Shown here: piece by piece, positions 27,446 to 37,167 of the stretch
How the letters are laid out: every line of letters begins with the position of its first letter
Position numbering within the stretch: position 1 is the stretch's first letter
From: Yoonia tamlensis
GTDB lineage: Bacteria > Pseudomonadota > Alphaproteobacteria > Rhodobacterales > Rhodobacteraceae
DNA: 64,000 nt
Assembly (NCBI RefSeq): GCF_900115105.1
Contig: NZ_FOYP01000001.1
Span: forward strand, 832,097 to 896,096
Direction of reading: 5' to 3'
Notes under the pieces: generated by a model
What the model saw: the letters and a program-made list of their open reading frames with translations, nothing else
The model's database searches: none
Told to the model about the DNA's origin: nothing
Program-made: the position numbers and the translations under genes

Positions 27446-28627
27446 ATGATGACGACTTGGAGCAAACGGACCAAAGCGGTACACACAGGCACACGGCGCA
27501 GCCAATATGGCGAGGTCAGCGAAGCGATCTTTTTGACCCAAGGCTTTGTCTATGAAACCGCCGAAGACGCCGAAGCACGGTTTGTGGAACTTGGCGATGA
27601 TGAATTCATCTATGCGCGCTATGGCAACCCCACGGTGCGGATGTTCGAAGACCGGATTGCGGCGATGGTCGGCTATGAAGACTGCTTTGCCTGTACGTCA
27701 GGCATGGCCGCGGTCACGGGCGCGCTGACGGCCTTGTTGCAGGCGGGTGATCACGTCGTTTCATCACGCGCGCTGTTCGGGTCATGTCTTTACGTTCTCG
27801 AAGATATCCTTGGCCGTTTTGGGGTTGAAATCACCTTGGTTGACGGCACGGATAATGCGGCATGGGATGCGGCGATCCGGCCCGATACAAAGCTGGTGTT
27901 CTTTGAAAGCATTTCCAACCCGACGTTGGAAGTTGTCGATGTGGCCCATGTGGTCAAGGCGGCCCACGCTGTCGGCGCGCTGGTCGTTGTCGATGACGCG
28001 ATGGCGACGCCGGTGTTTTCCTATGCAAGCGCGCTTGGCGCCGATCTGGCGGTGATTTCCACCACAAAACACGTGGACGGGCAGGGCCGGATGTTGGGCG
28101 GGGCGATCTGCGGATCGCGCGAACTGATCCGCGGCCCGATTGAAACCTATATGAAACACACCGGCGGCGCGATGAACCCGTTTACCGCGTGGTCACACCT
28201 GAAGGCGCTGGAAACAATCGACCTGCGCGTGCGGGCGCAATGTGACACGGCGATGAAGGTTGCGCAGGCGCTTAATGGCCATGCAAAGCTGACCCATGTG
28301 CGCTATCCAACACATGCAGCACATCCGCAATCGGCGCTGGCCAGCGCGCAGGCCGAAAGTGGCGGCACGGTTCTGGCGTTTGAAGTTGCAGGTGGTCGTG
28401 ACGCGTGTTTCAAATTTATCAACGCGCTTGAGATTTTTACGATCTCGAACAATTTTGCGGATGCAAAATCCATCGTGACGCACCCTGCAACCACAACCCA
28501 CCAGCGGTTGCCACAAGACCAAAAAGACACATTGGGCATCTCGATGGGGCTAATCCGGCTGTCGATCGGGCTTGAAGACCCTGATGATCTGATTGCGGAT
28601 TTGCTGGCAGCACTGGATCAGGTCTAG
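27446..28627 (+). CDS. metZ: O-succinylhomoserine sulfhydrylase MetZ
   Basis: 393-aa PLP enzyme of the Cys/Met metabolism family, making homocysteine from O-succinylhomoserine and sulfide. It shows YARYGNPTVRMFEDRI, CTSGMAA, VFFESISNPTLEVVD and the PLP lysine in ISTTKHVDGQGRMLGG, as in MetZ. GAGG at 27437-27440 sets the start at 27446 or 27449. The SAM-II riboswitch and terminator in its leader imply repression when SAM is plentiful. Confidence 0.93.
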   Translation: MMTTWSKRTKAVHTGTRRSQYGEVSEAIFLTQGFVYETAEDAEARFVELGDDEFIYARYGNPTVRMFEDRIAAMVGYEDCFACTSGMAAVTGALTALLQAGDHVVSSRALFGSCLYVLEDILGRFGVEITLVDGTDNAAWDAAIRPDTKLVFFESISNPTLEVVDVAHVVKAAHAVGALVVVDDAMATPVFSYASALGADLAVISTTKHVDGQGRMLGGAICGSRELIRGPIETYMKHTGGAMNPFTAWSHLKALETIDLRVRAQCDTAMKVAQALNGHAKLTHVRYPTHAAHPQSALASAQAESGGTVLAFEVAGGRDACFKFINALEIFTISNNFADAKSIVTHPATTTHQRLPQDQKDTLGISMGLIRLSIGLEDPDDLIADLLAALDQV

Positions 28628-28720
28628 GCATCCGCGCCTGCAATTGATGCTGCGCGCGCCTTGTGCCCGTGCAGCAGGATCGCCATGTTGGGGCAGACCC
28701 ATATGACAAAGGCGCGCAAG

Positions 28721-29869
28721 ATGACCGATGTAACCAAAGATGTCGTGCTTCGCTATCAAGCGGCGATTGACGCCGGACAGGCGGGCGATGCCGATGCGCC
28801 CACCCGCGCGCAGGCAGAGGCGGCGCTGGCCGTTTTGCGCGCTTGGGCCGGTGATGTCAGCGCCGAGGAAGTCGCAACACTGGATCCGCTGGTGGCGCGG
28901 CTTATTCCGGGGCAAGAAGTGTCGAATTACCCCGCACTTGCGCGCGCATACCCTGATGCGTTTGAGGTGGATGAAACTTACCGCGCGACAATGCCGGACC
29001 TGCAAAACGGCCCGTCAAGCCTGATCAAGGGCGCCATGCGGCAAATCCAGCACGTGGGGATATCGAATTTTCGCCTGCCGATCCGGTTTCACACCCGTGA
29101 CGGCGATGATCTGACGCTTGAAACCTCTGTCACCGGAACCGTGTCGCTTGATGCCGAAAAGAAGGGCATCAACATGTCCCGCATCATGCGCACGTTTTAC
29201 AAACACGCGCAGGAAACCTTTAGCTTTGAAGTGATTGAACGCGCGATTGATGCCTATAAGGCCGATCTGGACAGTTTTGATGCACGTATCCAAATGCGGT
29301 TTTCCTTTCCAATGCAGGTGGAAAGCCTGCGGTCGGGGCTGTCGGGCTATCAATATTACGACATCGCGCTGGAACTGGTCGAAACCGGCGGCGTGCGCAA
29401 AAAAATCATGCATCTGGATTACGTGTATTCGTCTACATGCCCCTGTTCATTGGAATTATCCGAACACGCACGCCAGTTTCGCGGTCAATTGGCCACGCCG
29501 CATTCGCAGCGCTCTGTGGCGCGGATTTCGGTGCTGCTTGCCCCGCACAGCAATTGCCTGTGGTTCGAAGACCTGATCGAGGCCGCCCGCGCCGCCGTTC
29601 CGACAGAAACTCAAGTCATGGTCAAACGCGAGGACGAACAGGCGTTCGCCGAACTGAACGCCGCCAACCCGATCTTTGTCGAAGATGCGGTGCGCCTTTT
29701 TACCGAAAACCTGCAAGCCGAGGCACGGATCACAGATTTTCGGGTAATCGCCAGCCACCAAGAAAGCCTCCATAGCCACGACGCGGTTTCCGTGCTGACC
29801 GAAGGCGAAACGTTTGCCAGCGAAAGCCTGGACCCGAAACTGTTCGGGACGCTGTTTCATGTGGGGTAG
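28721..29869 (+). CDS. folE2: GTP cyclohydrolase FolE2
   Basis: About 382 aa of the GTP cyclohydrolase IB family, which makes dihydroneopterin triphosphate for folate (and queuosine) and works with metals other than zinc. It contains VDLPxxxxKG-like VSLDAEKKGINMSRIMR, the catalytic cysteine in STCPCSLELSEH, and H-S-Q-R-S. Start at MTDVTKDV (28721), preceded by AAAGG; an earlier in-frame ATG at 28703 is possible. No Zur-like operator was recognised upstream. Confidence 0.95.
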   Translation: MTDVTKDVVLRYQAAIDAGQAGDADAPTRAQAEAALAVLRAWAGDVSAEEVATLDPLVARLIPGQEVSNYPALARAYPDAFEVDETYRATMPDLQNGPSSLIKGAMRQIQHVGISNFRLPIRFHTRDGDDLTLETSVTGTVSLDAEKKGINMSRIMRTFYKHAQETFSFEVIERAIDAYKADLDSFDARIQMRFSFPMQVESLRSGLSGYQYYDIALELVETGGVRKKIMHLDYVYSSTCPCSLELSEHARQFRGQLATPHSQRSVARISVLLAPHSNCLWFEDLIEAARAAVPTETQVMVKREDEQAFAELNAANPIFVEDAVRLFTENLQAEARITDFRVIASHQESLHSHDAVSVLTEGETFASESLDPKLFGTLFHVG

Positions 29870-29914
29870 ATTGGCGGGCTGCCGCGCAGCTATGCGGTGA
29901 CCGACACCCGAACC

Positions 29915-30090
29915 CTATTCAAAGCTATTCAAGAACGCACTTACGTCCGCGAGCTCCTTTGACGCAATTTCTTGGGGTGTGAAGGTCCACCATTTCGACA
30001 ATAACAATTTTTCGATTGTCTGTTCATCAAAGCGGTAACGCAAAATGCGTACCGGCGTTCCCGCATTGGATCGGTAAGGTGGTTTCGGGA
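29915..30090 (-). pseudogene. C-terminal fragment of a hexapeptide-repeat acetyltransferase
   Basis: The minus strand encodes about 55 residues without a start: NAGTPVRILRYRFDEQTIEK, then LLLSKWW, ending FLNSFE and TAG at 29915-29917. This resembles the tail of xenobiotic/CatB-like or other left-handed beta-helix acyltransferases (P-x-R/K-x-I-R-YRF-x-x-x-x-I-x-x-LL-x-x-x-WW). No upstream part is present before the gene at 30134, so it is a remnant. Family assignment is from memory of the motif only. Confidence 0.5.
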
Positions 30091-30133
30091 TTGCCGCACT
30101 TGGAAAGCGCCAAGGTTATGATAGGTTGCCTGC

Positions 30134-30688
30134 ATGGTTGTCGGGGCATCCACTATGCAAACTGTTGAATTCAAAAGATCTGACGGTCTAGTTCTTGCGG
30201 GTTTAGGGGTGGTGTTCATTGCCGCGGCATGCGTTGGCGTGGTCATGCTTGCCTTTATGGCCCGCATTTATGATGCAAAGACAATTATCTTGACCGCTTT
30301 GGGTTTTTTAGGGGCCTGTGCCTTGGGGGTAGGGTTCATCAATGCGTGGCGGACGCCGATGCTGACAATCAGTGCCAGCGCAATTGTGAAGCCGACATTT
30401 TTCGGACGCAAAGAAATAGCGATCCGGAAAAACCATCCTCTCGGGGAATATCTTGCGTCGTCTGTGCATGGGAGCCGCCGGACGGGCACGATTGAAGGCA
30501 ACAAGTTCGTGCATTTCTATACGCTCGATGCAGGTGTTCTGACCGAACTGGTGTCAATGCACCGTGACGCACCCGTGCTTGTGGATATTCGCCGCGCGTT
30601 TCGCGATGTTGCTGGGCTAACGATCGAGACGCTCAAGGTAGATGCGAACAAGCCATCGCGGCCCGATGTCGCGCATTGGATGCATTGA
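30134..30688 (+). CDS. Hypothetical membrane protein
   Basis: 184 aa (or 177 from the internal ATG at 30155). Two N-terminal transmembrane helices (residues about 19-42 and 50-70) are followed by a cytoplasmic domain of about 110 residues without a recognised motif. Two short helices followed by a small domain recall PH-like membrane proteins, but this is only a shape match. No operon partner. Confidence 0.6.
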   Translation: MVVGASTMQTVEFKRSDGLVLAGLGVVFIAAACVGVVMLAFMARIYDAKTIILTALGFLGACALGVGFINAWRTPMLTISASAIVKPTFFGRKEIAIRKNHPLGEYLASSVHGSRRTGTIEGNKFVHFYTLDAGVLTELVSMHRDAPVLVDIRRAFRDVAGLTIETLKVDANKPSRPDVAHWMH

Positions 30689-31124
30689 AACTGTAAGGTC
30701 AATTTGTCTTTACGGGTTTGCACCTAAGCGCATGCAGTGACACTGGTCTGTTCCGCCCTGCAAGAACACACTGTCCTGTCAGCGGGCGCGTGCCGACCGC
30801 GGGCGCAAGTGTCGTGAAGCCGGAAATGCTCAGGGTGTTGTTTCATTAGGGCTGCGTAAAACTTGGCTATTTACGCACGGTAATCTGCCCAAAATAGTTA
30901 TATGAAGGCGGTTTTGACTCGTGTATAAAGGGACTTGCGCAAGCCGCGAACCGAATCAGCCTTGGCGGGGCAAAGAAGGGGTTGCAAACAAGCGCGGTCA
31001 TCCCCTTCATGTGTTTTACGGACTTAAGATCATGGTTTTGCGTTGCGTGTGTTTGTGCGTATCCGGCGGTATGGCCGACCATACGGCCCCGAATGTAACC
31101 CCATCGTGCATTTGGCTTCGATAA
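30689..31124. other. 436-bp spacer before the RTX/Hint gene
   Basis: No convincing gene. It contains TGCGTAAA (30853-30860) and TTTACGCA (30870-30877), an 8-bp inverted repeat with a 9-nt gap, and GTATGG/CCATAC at 31069-31084. Either could be a regulator site or a transcript hairpin for the long leader of the 31125 gene. Confidence 0.5.
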
Positions 31125-32954
31125 ATGGCTACGACATTTACGTGGCTTTACCTTGGGACATCCTCGACCCAGCTTGACCCGACCGAAGGCAATAACGTTG
31201 TCGAGAACGCAAATTCGACGGCGTTTATCGGCAAGACTTTCGGCACCGCTGCTGACCCGCTTCATACACATATTTCGTCTGCGACCCTTATCGACAGGGG
31301 CGGCACAGCAAACGCACTAGATATTAACAACAACGTCTCGAACGACCAGTTTACGACCAATATCGGCGCGGGTACGCAGACGTATACCTATGATGCCAGC
31401 ATTATTTACAACGCGGTCATTACCTATGCCAACGGTACAACCGCCAATGTCACCGCAGTGGTCGTCCAAAGCACAACGGGGCAATTGTTTCTTGCGCCCG
31501 ACCGGACAGCCAACCCTGCACCGGATACGGTGGCCTATGAGACAGCGCCGATTGTATCGGTGCGGCTGGTCAGCGTTTACAACAACGTCACGACGTTTTC
31601 GGGGCTTGATACTGACCGGATCGTGACCGGCTTTGATGATGGTTATATTGACGGCACATCGGGCAATGATGTGATCAACGCCAGCTATATAGAACCGGTT
31701 GCAAACGGCACTGACAGGGTTGATGGCGGCGACGGGATTTCCAGCGCTGGCACCGGCTGGAATGATGACCGCATCCGCGCAGGCGCGGGCGATGACACTG
31801 TGCACGCGGGGCTTGGTGATGATTATGTCGACGGTGGCACAGGCGCAGATTATATCGACGGTGGTGCGGGCAATGACACGCTTTATGGTGGTGCAGGCAC
31901 GTTCACCGATACGATCTATGGTGGCGATGGTAACGATTATATTGATGGCGGTGACGGCAACGATTTTCTGTATGGTGGTGCGGGCAACGACACGATTATC
32001 GGCGGCAACGGCAATGACACCATTGATGGCGGCGATGGCAACGACACGATCACCGGCGGCAGCGGAAATGACAGTATCACGGTCGGCGTTGGTGACATCG
32101 CGACCGGTAGTGCGGATTCCGACACGTTTACACTGGATTTCGGCCAGACGAGCAGCACGGGTTCGCAGACGATAACCATCCACGGCAGCACCGATGGTGT
32201 TGACTATGATACGCTTGATCTGACCGGCCACGGCGCCTTTACCCTGACCACAACACTGGATGCAGATGGCGATTCACGCAGTGGCACCGCAACATATGCC
32301 AGCGGCCAGATTGTCAATTTTACAGAAATCGAAAATCTTGTCGTTTGTTTTGCAAAGGGCACAATGATCAGGGCCGAAAACGGGACCGTCCCGATTGAAA
32401 CGCTTTGCGCCGGTGACAAGGTCGTCACCTGCGATCACGGGCTACAAACCATTCGCTGGATCGGGTCGCGCAAGGTCAGCGCGCAAAAACTGGCACAATA
32501 TCCAAAACTGCGGCCGGTCCGGATTGCGGCCAACGCATTAAGCCAAGGCGTGCCCGCGCGTGATCTGGTCGTTTCGCCGCAACACCGGATTTTTCTGCGC
32601 TCGAAAATTGCGATGCGTATGTTCGGGACAACCGAAATTTTTGTCGCGGCCAAGAACCTGCTGGGATTGAAGGGCGTTTCCATCGCGGCCGACCTGAGCG
32701 ACGTAACCTATTATCATATCTTGTGCGACGACCATGAAATTGTCGAGGCAGACGGCGCCTTTGCCGAAACGCTATACACCGGCACAGAGGCGATGAAAGC
32801 GATGACGCCAGAGGCGCGCGCGGAAATTGCGACTATCTTTGCGGGTGAGGCGTTTTTGAACCCGCCGATGGCGCGGCCCGCACCCAAGGGCAATCAGGCG
32901 CGCAATCTGATTGCGCGGCACTGTAAAAACGCCCAAGCGGTTTACTGCAACTGA
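31125..32954 (+). CDS. Secreted RTX calcium-binding protein with Hint domain
   Basis: 609 aa. There is no N-terminal signal, as is usual for type I secreted proteins. Residues about 210-320 hold glycine/aspartate nonapeptide repeats ([22 protein letters not shown]) that bind calcium. From Cys408 ([13 protein letters not shown]) a Hint_2 domain runs to about residue 560, including VSPQHRIFL and [13 protein letters not shown], the His-containing blocks of hedgehog/intein folds. Such proteins are abundant in Rhodobacterales and are thought to be surface or exported proteins that may self-cleave. No type I exporter genes lie nearby. Confidence 0.9.
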   Translation: MATTFTWLYLGTSSTQLDPTEGNNVVENANSTAFIGKTFGTAADPLHTHISSATLIDRGGTANALDINNNVSNDQFTTNIGAGTQTYTYDASIIYNAVITYANGTTANVTAVVVQSTTGQLFLAPDRTANPAPDTVAYETAPIVSVRLVSVYNNVTTFSGLDTDRIVTGFDDGYIDGTSGNDVINASYIEPVANGTDRVDGGDGISSAGTGWNDDRIRAGAGDDTVHAGLGDDYVDGGTGADYIDGGAGNDTLYGGAGTFTDTIYGGDGNDYIDGGDGNDFLYGGAGNDTIIGGNGNDTIDGGDGNDTITGGSGNDSITVGVGDIATGSADSDTFTLDFGQTSSTGSQTITIHGSTDGVDYDTLDLTGHGAFTLTTTLDADGDSRSGTATYASGQIVNFTEIENLVVCFAKGTMIRAENGTVPIETLCAGDKVVTCDHGLQTIRWIGSRKVSAQKLAQYPKLRPVRIAANALSQGVPARDLVVSPQHRIFLRSKIAMRMFGTTEIFVAAKNLLGLKGVSIAADLSDVTYYHILCDDHEIVEADGAFAETLYTGTEAMKAMTPEARAEIATIFAGEAFLNPPMARPAPKGNQARNLIARHCKNAQAVYCN

Positions 32955-32958
32955 CGAT

Positions 32959-33426
32959 CTAGGATAAGGTCGCGACCCGCGTCTGAACCGCCCCGCAATA
33001 GCACCCCAGCACCAGATCCCAGCCGGTCACATAGCTGCTGCTGACCGCATCGGCGAGCGGGCCGAGGATGTCGAAGCCGCCGTGGGTGAGGTCGACTTGG
33101 GTGCTGTCATGCGTCGCCTTGAAACTGACCGACACCACAGTCGCCTCGGCTTCGGTTTTGCCGGGGTGCCATGAGAACGACAGATACGTGCCCGGATCAT
33201 ATGCGATAATTTCGCCCCAGATGTATTCCGCCCCATCCGGCGCGGTTTCGATGATCTTGCCGCCCTTGTGCGGCTCAATCCGGATATTGCTGGGGATATC
33301 TCCTTTGCCAGCGGTAACGGAATGGGTCTCGCCGGGCCACCAGCTGTCAATTTCAGCGGCAAAAAGCGAAAACGCATCAGCGGGTGTCAGCGGCACGGCG
33401 ACGGACTTGCGGATCGGATCGTTCAT
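32959..33426 (-). CDS. SRPBCC/AHSA1-type protein
   Basis: 155-aa START-like fold protein (Hsp90 activator homologue type). It begins IRKSVAVPLTPADAFSLFAA and has the WWPGETHSV and GGKIIETAPDGAEYIWGEI blocks typical of the ArsR-linked subgroup, ending with a WDLVLGCY helix. It starts one base after the ArsR stop (TGAAATG), so the two are a coupled operon. Likely a small-ligand-binding or resistance-type protein under the repressor. Confidence 0.9.
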   Translation of the reverse strand: MNDPIRKSVAVPLTPADAFSLFAAEIDSWWPGETHSVTAGKGDIPSNIRIEPHKGGKIIETAPDGAEYIWGEIIAYDPGTYLSFSWHPGKTEAEATVVSVSFKATHDSTQVDLTHGGFDILGPLADAVSSSYVTGWDLVLGCYCGAVQTRVATLS

Positions 33427-33427
33427 T

Positions 33428-33739
33428 TCACTGTCCTTTTGCTTTTTCATGGGCGGCGCGGGCAAAGGCGCCCAATGCGTCATCCCACAGGCTATCGAGA
33501 TATTTGCGCAATGCGTCGACACCGTCAGGGGCAATGGCATAAAGCCTGCGGTTGCCCGATGGGGTGACGGTCAATAGCCCCGCGTCCGATAGCACGCGCA
33601 GGTGTTGGCTGACCGCGGGGCGGCTGATGTCCATGCCGTTTGCGATGGTGCCAACCGCCATGGGGCCGCCGCGCAAACGGTCGATAATGACACGGCGGGT
33701 GGGGTCGGCGAGCGCGGTGATTGCATGTTCGTAGCTCAT
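33428..33739 (-). CDS. ArsR-family repressor
   Basis: 103-aa winged-helix protein: ALADPTRRVIIDRLRGGPMA, then recognition helix SRPAVSQHLRVLSDAGLL and wing GNRRLYAI. No metal-binding cysteines are present, matching the SRPBCC-linked ArsR subgroup. It sits first in a two-gene operon whose start codon is covered by a perfect palindrome (33738-33756), which implies autorepression. Confidence 0.93.
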   Translation of the reverse strand: MSYEHAITALADPTRRVIIDRLRGGPMAVGTIANGMDISRPAVSQHLRVLSDAGLLTVTPSGNRRLYAIAPDGVDALRKYLDSLWDDALGAFARAAHEKAKGQ

Positions 33740-33756
33740 GACTTACGGTAAGTCAT
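33738..33756 (-). promoter_or_regulatory. Palindromic operator on the ArsR start codon
   Basis: ATGACTTACGGTAAGTCAT is a perfect 9+1+9 palindrome covering the start codon and ribosome-site region of the ArsR gene. A further half-like CTTACG follows at 33759-33764. The position suits a winged-helix repressor blocking its own operon. Confidence 0.75.
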
Positions 33757-33871
33757 TGCTTACGATTCGTCAAACGTTTCGTGCAACCCTTGAAGCCCCT
33801 GCCTGCTGTCACTAAGACTCTGTCAGGACTTTTGAATTAGGACGTACCCGTCCCAAAGTGAGGCACTACAT

Positions 33872-34492
33872 ATGCAAGACCCCGTCGAGACCTACATGAA
33901 CCTTGTCCCAATGGTCGTTGAACAGACCGCCCGGGGTGAACGCGCCTATGATATTTTTTCGCGCCTGCTGAAAGAACGGATCATTTTTGTAAACGGCCCC
34001 GTGCATGACGGCATGAGCCAGCTGATTGTCGCGCAATTGCTGCACCTTGAATCGGAAAACCCGAAAAAAGAAATCAGCATGTATATCAACAGCCCCGGTG
34101 GCGTTGTGACATCTGGCCTGTCGATCTATGACACGATGCAGTACATCAAACCAAAGGTCAGCACGCTGGTGATCGGGCAGGCGGCGTCGATGGGGTCGCT
34201 TTTGTTGACGGCAGGTCACGAAGGCATGCGATTCTCGTTGCCCAATAGCCGCGTGATGGTGCACCAGCCGTCTGGCGGGTATCAGGGGCAGGCGACCGAT
34301 ATCATGATCCACGCCGCAGAAACCCAAAAGCTGAAAACACGTTTGAACGAAATTTACGTCAAACACACTGGAAACACGCTGAAAAAAGTCGAAGCAGCGC
34401 TTGAGCGCGACAACTTTATGTCGCCCGAAGAGGCCAAAGACTGGGGTTTGATCGACGAAATTGTCGCGAACCGTGAAAAAGCGGAAGATTAA
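33872..34492 (+). CDS. clpP: ATP-dependent Clp protease proteolytic subunit
   Basis: 206-aa serine peptidase of the ClpP ring. The catalytic triad is visible as Ser106 (GQAASMGS), His131 (MVHQPSGG) and Asp180 (LERDNFMS), with the expected spacing. It precedes clpX by 124 bp. CTTGAA at 33789 resembles a heat-shock -35 element but no good -10 follows, so that is only suggestive. Confidence 0.97.
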   Translation: MQDPVETYMNLVPMVVEQTARGERAYDIFSRLLKERIIFVNGPVHDGMSQLIVAQLLHLESENPKKEISMYINSPGGVVTSGLSIYDTMQYIKPKVSTLVIGQAASMGSLLLTAGHEGMRFSLPNSRVMVHQPSGGYQGQATDIMIHAAETQKLKTRLNEIYVKHTGNTLKKVEAALERDNFMSPEEAKDWGLIDEIVANREKAED

Positions 34493-34616
34493 GCACAATA
34501 GAAACCTGCCGCTTTCAGGGGCATTTTGACATTGTGGACCTTGGCGGGCTGCCCTAAAGTTGCGACAAAGGCAGTCCGCACAATATTTGACGGGCCATAG
34601 GGCCAAGGGGTTTGAG

Positions 34617-35885
34617 ATGGCGACAACGACCGGAAACGACAGCAAAAACACGCTTTACTGTAGCTTTTGTGGCAAAAGCCAACATGAGGTGCGCAAGCTG
34701 ATTGCCGGGCCAACCGTATTTATCTGCGATGAATGCGTGGAACTTTGCATGGATATTATCCGCGAAGAAACCAAAACCGCTGGGCTGAAATCCGGTGATG
34801 GTGTGCCGACACCTTCTGAAATTTGCGGCGTTCTTGACGACTATGTCATCGGTCAGGTCCACGCAAAACGCGTGCTGTCGGTGGCTGTACATAACCACTA
34901 CAAACGCCTGAACCACGCCGATAAATCCGATATTGAACTCGCCAAATCCAACATCATGCTGATCGGCCCGACAGGTTGCGGCAAGACGCTGCTGGCGCAG
35001 ACGCTGGCGCGGATTCTGGATGTGCCGTTCACAATGGCTGACGCTACCACTTTGACTGAAGCAGGTTATGTCGGTGAAGACGTTGAAAACATCATTCTGA
35101 AATTGCTGCAGGCCTCCGAATACAATGTCGAACGCGCGCAGCGCGGCATCGTCTACATCGACGAGGTCGACAAGATTACGCGCAAATCCGACAACCCGTC
35201 GATCACCCGCGATGTATCGGGCGAAGGCGTGCAGCAAGCGCTTTTGAAGATCATGGAAGGTACGGTTGCCTCTGTGCCGCCCCAAGGCGGGCGCAAGCAT
35301 CCTCAGCAGGAATTCCTGCAAGTTGACACGACCAACATCCTGTTCATCTGCGGCGGCGCCTTTGCGGGGCTAGACAAAATTATTGCACAGCGTGGCAAAG
35401 GCACCAGCATGGGCTTTGGCGCGGATGTGAAAGATGTTGATGCGCGCGGTGTCGGCGAAGTGTTCCAAGACCTTGAACCCGAAGATCTGCTGAAATTCGG
35501 TCTGATTCCGGAATTTGTCGGCCGTTTGCCGGTGATTGCGACACTGACAGATCTGGATGCGGATGCACTGATCACCATTCTGACCAAGCCCAAGAATGCG
35601 CTGGTCAAACAGTATCAGCGCCTGTTCGAGCTTGAAAATACTAAGCTGACGTTCACGGAAGACGCGCTGACAGCTATTGCGGCCCGCGCGATCGAACGCA
35701 AGACCGGCGCACGCGGGTTGCGGTCCATCATGGAAGACATCTTGCTTGATACGATGTTCGACCTGCCCGGGATGGACACAGTGACCGAAGTTGTCGTGAA
35801 CGAAGAGGCAGTTACATCTGACGTAGCCCCTTTGATGATCCATGACGAAGGCAAGAAAACCAAAGAAACCGCATCGGCTGGCTAA
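34617..35885 (+). CDS. clpX: Clp protease ATP-binding subunit ClpX
   Basis: 422-aa AAA+ unfoldase partner of ClpP. The N-terminal zinc finger has C15, C18, C37 and C40; Walker A is GPTGCGKT and Walker B is [14 protein letters not shown], the pore loop region and a C-terminal sensor ([13 protein letters not shown]) are present. Start at 34617 behind AAGGGG. The stop is one base before the RidA-like start. Confidence 0.97.
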   Translation: MATTTGNDSKNTLYCSFCGKSQHEVRKLIAGPTVFICDECVELCMDIIREETKTAGLKSGDGVPTPSEICGVLDDYVIGQVHAKRVLSVAVHNHYKRLNHADKSDIELAKSNIMLIGPTGCGKTLLAQTLARILDVPFTMADATTLTEAGYVGEDVENIILKLLQASEYNVERAQRGIVYIDEVDKITRKSDNPSITRDVSGEGVQQALLKIMEGTVASVPPQGGRKHPQQEFLQVDTTNILFICGGAFAGLDKIIAQRGKGTSMGFGADVKDVDARGVGEVFQDLEPEDLLKFGLIPEFVGRLPVIATLTDLDADALITILTKPKNALVKQYQRLFELENTKLTFTEDALTAIAARAIERKTGARGLRSIMEDILLDTMFDLPGMDTVTEVVVNEEAVTSDVAPLMIHDEGKKTKETASAG

Positions 35886-35886
35886 G

Positions 35887-36267
35887 ATGAAACGGATCAG
35901 ATCGGGCGGCATTTTCGAAGAAAAAGTCGGCTATTGCCGTGCCGTTGTGGCCGATGGCTGGGTACATGTTGCGGGGACAGTGGCACCGGGCACCGATATT
36001 TCCACCGATATCGTTGACCAGTGCCGCGCAGCGCTTGCGGTGATCGAAGATGCGCTTTCCAAAGCGGGGGCAAGTTTTGCGGATGCGGTGCGTGTGAACT
36101 ATGTGGTGCCAAACCCCGCCGAGTTCGAAGCCTGCTGGCCCTTATTGGCCGAAACATTCGGGGCCAACCCGCCCGCCGCCATGATGATTTCATGTGCGCT
36201 GGTGGACCCCAAATACAAGATCGAGATTGAGCTGACCGCTTATCGCGCTGCGCTCAAAGTGGACTAG
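35887..36267 (+). CDS. RidA/YjgF/YER057c-family protein
   Basis: 126 aa with the trimeric RidA fold (VHVAGTVAPG, then DQCRAALAVIEDALSKAGASF and VRVNYVVPNPAEF). RidA proteins hydrolyse reactive enamine/imine intermediates, but the C-terminal catalytic Arg motif is not clearly the RidA type, so this is a broader family member. It starts one base after clpX. Confidence 0.88.
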   Translation: MKRIRSGGIFEEKVGYCRAVVADGWVHVAGTVAPGTDISTDIVDQCRAALAVIEDALSKAGASFADAVRVNYVVPNPAEFEACWPLLAETFGANPPAAMMISCALVDPKYKIEIELTAYRAALKVD

Positions 36268-36318
36268 ACCTTTGTGCCGATTTGAGGCATGCAGAGGCAA
36301 CACATACGGAGACGTAAC

Positions 36319-36702
36319 ATGAGCCTTGGTCATAACATTAAACGCATCTTTACCTGGTGGGACGGACAGTCATTTGGCACCCAGCTTTGGACCAGCCGCA
36401 ATGGCACCAAAGTCGGCGAGGATGCGCAAGGCAACATCTTTTACCGCAACAAAGACGATAGCCGCCGCTGGGTGATCTATAACGGCGAAAACGAAGCGTC
36501 GCGTGTTGCGCCTGAATGGCACGGCTGGCTGCATCACACTTGGGATGACGCCCCGACCGAAGTGGCGATTGTTCACAAGCCATGGGAACAGCCGCATGTC
36601 GAAAACCTGACAGGGACCGCTGCCGCCTATGCGCCCGCCGGTTCGATCCGCAAAGCGGCCCCCGCGGCACGCAGCGATTATGAGGCGTGGACGCCGGAAT
36701 AG
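36319..36702 (+). CDS. NADH:ubiquinone oxidoreductase accessory subunit, NDUFA12 family
   Basis: 127 aa, the bacterial counterpart of complex I subunit B17.2. Family blocks are IFTWWDGQSFGTQLWTSRNG, GEDAQGNIFYRN, RRWVIYNGE and PEWHGWLHHTWDDAP. Found in alphaproteobacteria, usually away from the nuo operon, as here. Start at 36319 behind GGAGACGT. Followed after 12 bp by the DUF2155 gene. Confidence 0.95.
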   Translation: MSLGHNIKRIFTWWDGQSFGTQLWTSRNGTKVGEDAQGNIFYRNKDDSRRWVIYNGENEASRVAPEWHGWLHHTWDDAPTEVAIVHKPWEQPHVENLTGTAAAYAPAGSIRKAAPAARSDYEAWTPE

Positions 36703-36714
36703 GCGCCACACGCA

Positions 36715-37167
36715 ATGTTCAAAGCCCCGATATATGCGTCGATTGCAGCACTGTTTCTGGCGCTGCCAGCACTCGCGCAGGACGACCCGATTGACCTGAC
36801 TGAACTGTTACAGGGGCTTGAAAGCGATGTTGTTCCGCTTGAACCCGTGCAGACCCAACGCAGTGAAATTGCGCTCACGGCTGAATCCGGGGTTGTGCGT
36901 GTGCTTGACAAGCTCACAGGTGACCGCATTGATCTGACTTTGCAGTCGGGCGAAACGGGGCATTTGGGCTTTTTACTGGTCACGCTGAACGAATGCCGTT
37001 ACCCCGAAAACAACCCCGCGGGTGACGCGTTTATCAGCATGCGCATCCACTACCGCGACGAAGCTGCACCGGTGTTCTCAGGGTGGATGATCGCATCTTC
37101 ACCGGCGCTGAATGCTTTGGATCACCAACGCTATGACGTTTGGGCGTTGCGCTGTATCACGTCCTGA
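36715..37167 (+). CDS. DUF2155 secreted protein
   Basis: 150 aa with a signal peptide (ASIAALFLALPALAQ). The C-terminal domain (VVRVLDKLTGDRIDLTLQSG, CRYPENNPAGDAFISM, GWMIASSPALNALDHQRYDV) is the DUF2155 domain, which in Rhodobacteraceae follows the NDUFA12 gene. Periplasmic, function unknown. Its 3' end overlaps the aat gene on the opposite strand by 37 bp. Confidence 0.93.
   Translation: MFKAPIYASIAALFLALPALAQDDPIDLTELLQGLESDVVPLEPVQTQRSEIALTAESGVVRVLDKLTGDRIDLTLQSGETGHLGFLLVTLNECRYPENNPAGDAFISMRIHYRDEAAPVFSGWMIASSPALNALDHQRYDVWALRCITS

Noticed and set aside
29941-30267. 108-residue minus-strand frame
   Set aside because: The neighbouring frame encodes the acetyltransferase tail; this one gives no meaningful text.
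30921-31124. 67-residue frame just before the RTX/Hint gene
   Set aside because: No ribosome site, Cys-rich nonsense and not conserved-looking.
33789-33814. Heat-shock promoter before clpP
   Set aside because: CTTGAA is present but no matching -10 element, so not listed as a feature.
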